Source: Hyaloraphidium curvatum
Lineage: Eukaryota > Monoblepharomycota > Hyaloraphidiomycetes > Hyaloraphidiales > Hyaloraphidiaceae
DNA length: 64,000 bases
Assembly: GCA_025558095.1 (NCBI GenBank)
Contig: JAIVFI010000029.1
Location: forward strand, 434,001 to 498,000
Direction: 5' to 3'
The notes under the pieces were generated by a model that saw nothing but the letters and a program-made list of their open reading frames with translations, had not been told where the DNA came from and did no database searches. Shown here in pieces: positions 60,148 to 64,000 of this stretch. The translations under genes and the position numbers were made by a program. Each line of letters begins with the position of its first letter. The stretch's first letter is position 1.

Positions 60148-60212
60148 CTTTGTTTGGGAGACGAAAGTTGCGGCGCGGCGTCGATCACTCCAAGATCGAG
60201 TGGCATCCCGCG
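60148..60212. promoter_or_regulatory. Very short bidirectional promoter
   Basis: 65 nt between the ATGs at 60147 (minus) and 60213 (plus). The two genes must share core promoter DNA or have overlapping leaders. No TATA box. Confidence 0.4.
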
Positions 60213-61214
60213 ATGGCACCAAGAGAGGCGTTGTCCATCGGCGGAGCATTCCTCCTCGGCGCCGCGATCGCGTGGACCGCGTGCTCCGGCGGGCCCGGGC
60301 CTCCACGGGCAGGCACCGGGCTGACGTTCGTGCGCTACGTGCCTTCGGCCTGGGAGCGCGAATGGACCTCTCGCGTGCGCAACGCGTCGTTTTCCCCCGA
60401 CGTGTGCCTTGTCATGAAGCTGCCTGCCGAGCAGGAACGGTCGGACGCGTACCTCGCGCGCGCGGCCGCGTTCGCGTCGGGGAGCGAGCCCCTTCGGGCC
60501 CCGGACGACGGCGAGGACCCCGTGCTGTCCAAGATGGTGTACCGCCGCGGCAACGCCCACATCGCGCACTACCTCGAACCTCTCGTCGGCGGCCTCCGCC
60601 ACCCCCACATGTGCCGCCCCGGCGCCCCCGACGTGGTCCTCAACCGCTCCTTCCTGATCCCCGAGCGCGCCGACCCCGCCCTTGCCGCCCCTCCCCGGAC
60701 GCTGCTGTTCGACCTCGGCGCGGCCTCGTGGTCCGAAGGCCCCGGCGGCGCCTCGCCGGCGTGGTTCGACGCCGAGTACGCCCGCGGGGGGCTGCCATTT
60801 TCCCGCATGTTCATGTGGGAGGCGGCGCCGGTGGACCAGGGTGCGCTGTTCCGCGGCATCCCGGAACGGATGCGGGCGCACGTGCGGTACTTCAACGTGC
60901 CCGTGGAGCAGGAACCCGGGGGGCTGTTTAACGCGTTTAATGTGCTCCTCGCCGAGGCCGCGGAGGACGACCACGTGGTGGTCAAGCTGGACATCGACAG
61001 CCCCTACGTCGAGAACGAGGTCGTGCAGCAGCTCATGAGGAACCCGCGGATCCTAGGCTTGGTCGACGAGTTCTATTTTGAGCACCACGCTTACTGGTTG
61101 CCCATGGCGAGGATGTGGGCGTGCAATCCTCAGCGTTGCCAGTCCCTGCGGACCTCGTACGGGATCTTTGATTCGCTGCGGCGGATGGGGGTCAGGGCCC
61201 ACAGCTGGACGTGA
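60213..61214 (+). CDS. FkbM-like methyltransferase-fold, membrane-anchored protein
   Basis: 333 residues from ATG 60213 (MAPREALSIGGAFLLGAAIA), the hydrophobic start acting as signal anchor. The fold reads TLLFDLGAASW (motif I of a Rossmann methyltransferase, D-L-G-A), an acidic end of strand 2 in MFMWEAAPVD, VVVKLDIDSPYVENEVV (K-L-D-I-D as in FkbM-like proteins), and VDEFYFEHHAYW. The order fits proteins annotated as FkbM-related in algae and fungi. The SAM-binding Gly loop is weak, so activity is uncertain. Probably Golgi or ER lumen. The first ATG was used; upstream in-frame codons are TTG or others. Confidence 0.65.
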   Translation: MAPREALSIGGAFLLGAAIAWTACSGGPGPPRAGTGLTFVRYVPSAWEREWTSRVRNASFSPDVCLVMKLPAEQERSDAYLARAAAFASGSEPLRAPDDGEDPVLSKMVYRRGNAHIAHYLEPLVGGLRHPHMCRPGAPDVVLNRSFLIPERADPALAAPPRTLLFDLGAASWSEGPGGASPAWFDAEYARGGLPFSRMFMWEAAPVDQGALFRGIPERMRAHVRYFNVPVEQEPGGLFNAFNVLLAEAAEDDHVVVKLDIDSPYVENEVVQQLMRNPRILGLVDEFYFEHHAYWLPMARMWACNPQRCQSLRTSYGIFDSLRRMGVRAHSWT

Positions 61215-61575
61215 GGCTTCGTGGATGGAGGTGCTGATGGGCCGGCCGGCGGGATGGGGATTTCCGAAGAAGCTGGACGCGATCATGGTTCTGCTGCGCG
61301 GGTCAAGGACGGATGTAATCGTTGCACTTGGGGTGCGGAACTTCGGGAATGGGCATTAGTCATTGGTCGTTGTTTGCGCACAGCGGCCGAACTGGCCTGC
61401 GAGGAAGCACCGCCGACGGAGTTCAAATCCGACTGGCAAAGCATGTTGCATCCATGTGAGCACGGCCAGCTCGGGAGACGGATCCGGGTCGGGGTCGCGG
61501 CCCTGAATCAGCGTCTCCCAGCTTCACATGCCAGCGCCACCCACTCCAACTCTTCCCGACTCACCACACTCCACG

Positions 61576-63578
61576 ATGGCTCCCGCCGGCGATTCGGCCG
61601 CATCGCGGCTCCTCGACATCGTGTACGTCTCACCACGTGCCAGTTGGCCCCCGCCGCGCCCCTGACGCCCCGGCAGCACGCTTCCCTTCCGCGCCGCCGC
61701 CTCGGCGCTCGTCTTCGTCGCCTACGCGGTGGAGCACGCGCTGCACCGCCCGTCGCCCAAGATGAACGCCGCGTCGCGCCGCACGCGGAGGCTGTCGGTC
61801 ATGTCGGAGAACTGGGCCCGCGGCCTATGGCCCGCGTCGCAGCGCGTGCCGAACCCAATCATCCAGAGCGTCCTGTGGTTCAAGCCCGAGGACACGCCGA
61901 CGCCCGAGGAGGTTGCCGCGGCATTCTACCACGGGACCGTCGTGCACCACTCGCGGATGCGGAGCCTGCTCGTCGAGCACACGCAGGATTTGCCCGAGGG
62001 CGTCATGTGGAAGCTGCTCAAGGCCGTCGGGCTGGCAGGTGACAAGAAGATCCAGGTTGGCGAAGCGAGGCCGCTAGGACATCTCGAAACACGACTGATC
62101 CTCCCTCCAGCGAATGGCATTCGAGGAGCAGCCGCAGTACCTCCTCCCCGAGGACGTCCCCGAAGCCCTCCGCGACGACCAGGACGTCGGCACCGTCCCC
62201 CCCCCCCCCCGCCAAGCTCTCCGGCCCCCGCGGCCCGGCGTACCTCCTCGCGCACCACATCAAGGCGGTCGACGTGTCCTCCGAGGCCGAGATCTGGGAC
62301 CGCGTGGGCGGGGTGATGTCCTCGGACCCGTTCGACCCCGAGCTCGCGCTGTGGAGCATCAGGATATACCGCGGCGAGGGCGGGCACAGGAACGCGGTGG
62401 TGTTTGGGATCAGCCACATCGTGGGGGACGGCATCTCGCTGATGAAGCTGGCCACGTCGTTCTTTGCCGAGGCGGGCACGGGGAAGCAGCTCAAGTTCAC
62501 GCCCCCGCCGAGGTGGAACCCGACCTTCAAGTCGTGGGCCGAAAGAATTGGGTTCTTCCTCGCCGACGCGTGGTACATGGTCAGGGCCTTCACGCGCGTC
62601 GCGGGGTTCCTCTTTGGGGCGGACACCAAGACCGAGATCAAGTGCGGAGTGGGTCGCTCCCTGCCCCCCCTGGGATGAAATCTCACGCTCTTCCGGTGCC
62701 AGTACTACCCGGACTACAAATACGTCCCCACGCGGCGCTGCGTGCAGTTCCGTCCCATCCCCTTCGACGTCCTCAACAAGGTGCGCGAGCTCGCCCAGGG
62801 CAAGCTCGGCTCGACGCGCAAGCCCACGATCCACGACGTGCTGCACTCGCTGTTTGCCGGGGCCATCGCGGCGTACCTGGAGGAGAGGAAAGACGAGGGG
62901 TTCAGGAAGGCCGGGAAGGGAGCGCTGGTGCGGATTTGGACGCCTTTCATGGTGGGTTCCTGCGCGCCGTGGCCACCCCCAGCGCCGGCTGATCGGTACC
63001 CGCAGTTCCCCCACCCCGACTTTTCCCAAGACCCTTCGGACGACCTCCACAACATGTGGTCCATGTCCTCCACCGCGCTTCCCGTCACGGAGCCCGACCC
63101 GCTGCGCCGCCTCGCGAACTCGCAGCGGGTCAACTCGAACCTGCTCCGCTCGGGGCACGACGCTCGTGCCGTGATGATGACGCAGCGGTGGTTCTCGACG
63201 CTGTTCGGGTGGGAGATCCAGGGGATCATCAACCTGAGGTTCGCGCGGTCGCTGCTTCCCGCACCGACATCGTCTCACCTCCGCGTTTCCCGCAGGGCCA
63301 CCACCGCCCACACCCTCACCTGGTCCAACGTCCCCGGCTTCTCCCGCACCCCCATTGCCGTGTATGCCCCCAATGGCGGCCCCCTTCGCACCGTCGACGA
63401 CGCCGTCTTTGTCCTGTCGGCGCCCACCCCCTACGTGACGAGCCATTCCTACGCGGGCAGGCTGAACACGGTGATGATCGCGGATCCGGGGCTGGTCAAG
63501 GACATGGAGAGGTTCGGGGAGCTGTTCTACGAGGGGTTCAGGGAGCTCGCCGGGTGCGTCGGCGTGGAGGTGGAGTGA
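61576..63578 (+). CDS. WS/DGAT-type O-acyltransferase
   Basis: Six exons were read: 61576-61622, 61677-62025, 62111-62648, 62703-62951, 63006-63247, 63296-63578 (about 568 residues). Introns 1, 3, 4 and 5 are 48-54 nt and hold frame; intron 2 is less sure (donor GTCGGG at 62026 or GTGACA at 62039). A run of 14 C at 62197-62210 breaks the frame by one base, most likely an indel in a homopolymer. The catalytic motif HHxxxDG appears as SHIVGDG in VVFGISHIVGDG, with the first His replaced by Ser. C-terminal TWSNVPGF is the conserved ND/SNVPGP region. These enzymes join acyl-CoA to fatty alcohol or diacylglycerol. A hydrophobic segment (AAASALVFVAYAVEHAL) near the N-terminus may anchor it to membrane. 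Confidence 0.75.
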
Positions 63579-63779
63579 GCGGGCAGGCGCAACGAGAAAG
63601 GAGGGGTGCTGGGCCACGGGAAGGAAGCTGTCGTGCGCTTCGCAACAAGGAACAAGGGCATGTAGGACTATCAAACAATCGTGGAAGTTCGCCTCTACTC
63701 TAATGATGCTTTTCGATCCGACAACTTATCGATACATCATCTCTTTCCGACAAAGCCAAGATCTGCTGCGGGCCGGCGA

Positions 63780-64000
63780 TCACCACCCGGGCTCGGTGCA
63801 CGCATCCCCCTTCCAACCGACGATGCAGACGCAGGTGCCGCCGACGCACCGGCCGGTGGCCCAGTGCACGCCCTCGCCGCACCCGGCGGGGCATCCCGTG
63901 CCCGAGTCGGACTCGAAGGTGGGGGCGGGGGCGGAGGTGGGGCGGCGGTAGCGCGTGCGGGTGTTGGCGGGAGCCGGGGCGGGGGCGTCGGGTTGCGGGG
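63780..64000 (-). CDS. C-terminal end of a secreted protein with EGF-like tail (5' part beyond window)
   Basis: The last 73 residues are visible. A Pro/Ala-rich linker (PDAPAPAPANTRTRYRRP) leads to a six-Cys unit, CPAGCGEGVHWATGRC, C-V-C, GWKGDACTEPGW, then the stop at 63780. It matches closely the tail of the expansin-like gene at 25.6 kb, so this is probably a paralogue or another protein using the same module. Confidence 0.65.
   Translation of the reverse strand, partial: PQPDAPAPAPANTRTRYRRPTSAPAPTFESDSGTGCPAGCGEGVHWATGRCVGGTCVCIVGWKGDACTEPGW

Noticed and set aside
61400-61450. tRNA-like T-loop (GTTCAAATCC)
   Set aside because: The flanking bases do not form a T-stem and no acceptor or anticodon arm could be placed.

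Overview
The window looks like a gene-dense contig of a filamentous or zoosporic fungus, most probably an early-diverging (chytrid-like) lineage. This is inferred from several things: very GC-rich DNA (by eye), spliceosomal introns of about 48-81 nt with GT-AG ends, two large transcription factors with the fungal Zn2Cys6 binuclear cluster, an expansin-like secreted protein, a Ty3/Gypsy chromovirus-type retroelement, and enzymes of the kind fungi share with bacteria (YjbR/MmcQ, pRiA4b ORF-3-like, class C beta-lactamase-like, FkbM-like). All splice junctions here were read by eye from frame continuity and GT-AG ends. None has transcript support.

Layout. 0-9.5 kb: a membrane protein running off the left edge, an epoxide-hydrolase-like enzyme, a class I glutamine amidotransferase divergent from a YjbR-like gene, a beta-lactamase-fold hydrolase, a frameshifted pRiA4b-like gene, a MYND-finger protein and a head-to-head pair of NTF2-like paralogues. 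10-25.6 kb: secreted proteins (a Cys-rich protein, a 1234-residue protein with an N-terminal SUEL/rhamnose-binding lectin domain, a CAP/SCP protein, an expansin-like protein with an EGF-like tail), plus Zn2Cys6 factor 1 and an F-box/LRR-like gene. 25.9-33.3 kb: a Baeyer-Villiger-type flavin monooxygenase, a long-chain acyl-CoA synthetase and Zn2Cys6 factor 2, which has an extra cysteine cluster.

33.9-45.4 kb: a degenerate repeat array whose units carry an inverted GTGGG/CCCAC pair about 60 nt apart, an assembly gap (35987-36634), and a Gypsy element. The element has gag and PR/RT on the minus strand with a textbook -1 frameshift heptamer. The rest of pol (RT thumb, RNase H, integrase, chromodomain) lies on the plus strand, as if a segment had been inverted within RT. 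A spliced gene with a BED-like Cys/His finger sits between the halves.

45.5-54.4 kb: the most interesting stretch. Eight copies (six apparently intact, one frameshifted, one truncated) of a tiny three-exon gene for a 70-74 residue secreted prepropeptide surround a GT61-hydrolase fusion gene. Each has a signal peptide, a short propeptide ending in Lys-Arg, and a mature part with four cysteines. 55.0-56.5 kb: a second copy of the hairpin-type repeat array. 57-64 kb: an unknown two-exon gene, a polytopic membrane protein divergent from an FkbM-like gene, a WS/DGAT-type acyltransferase, and the 3' end of a gene whose EGF-like tail matches that of the expansin-like gene.
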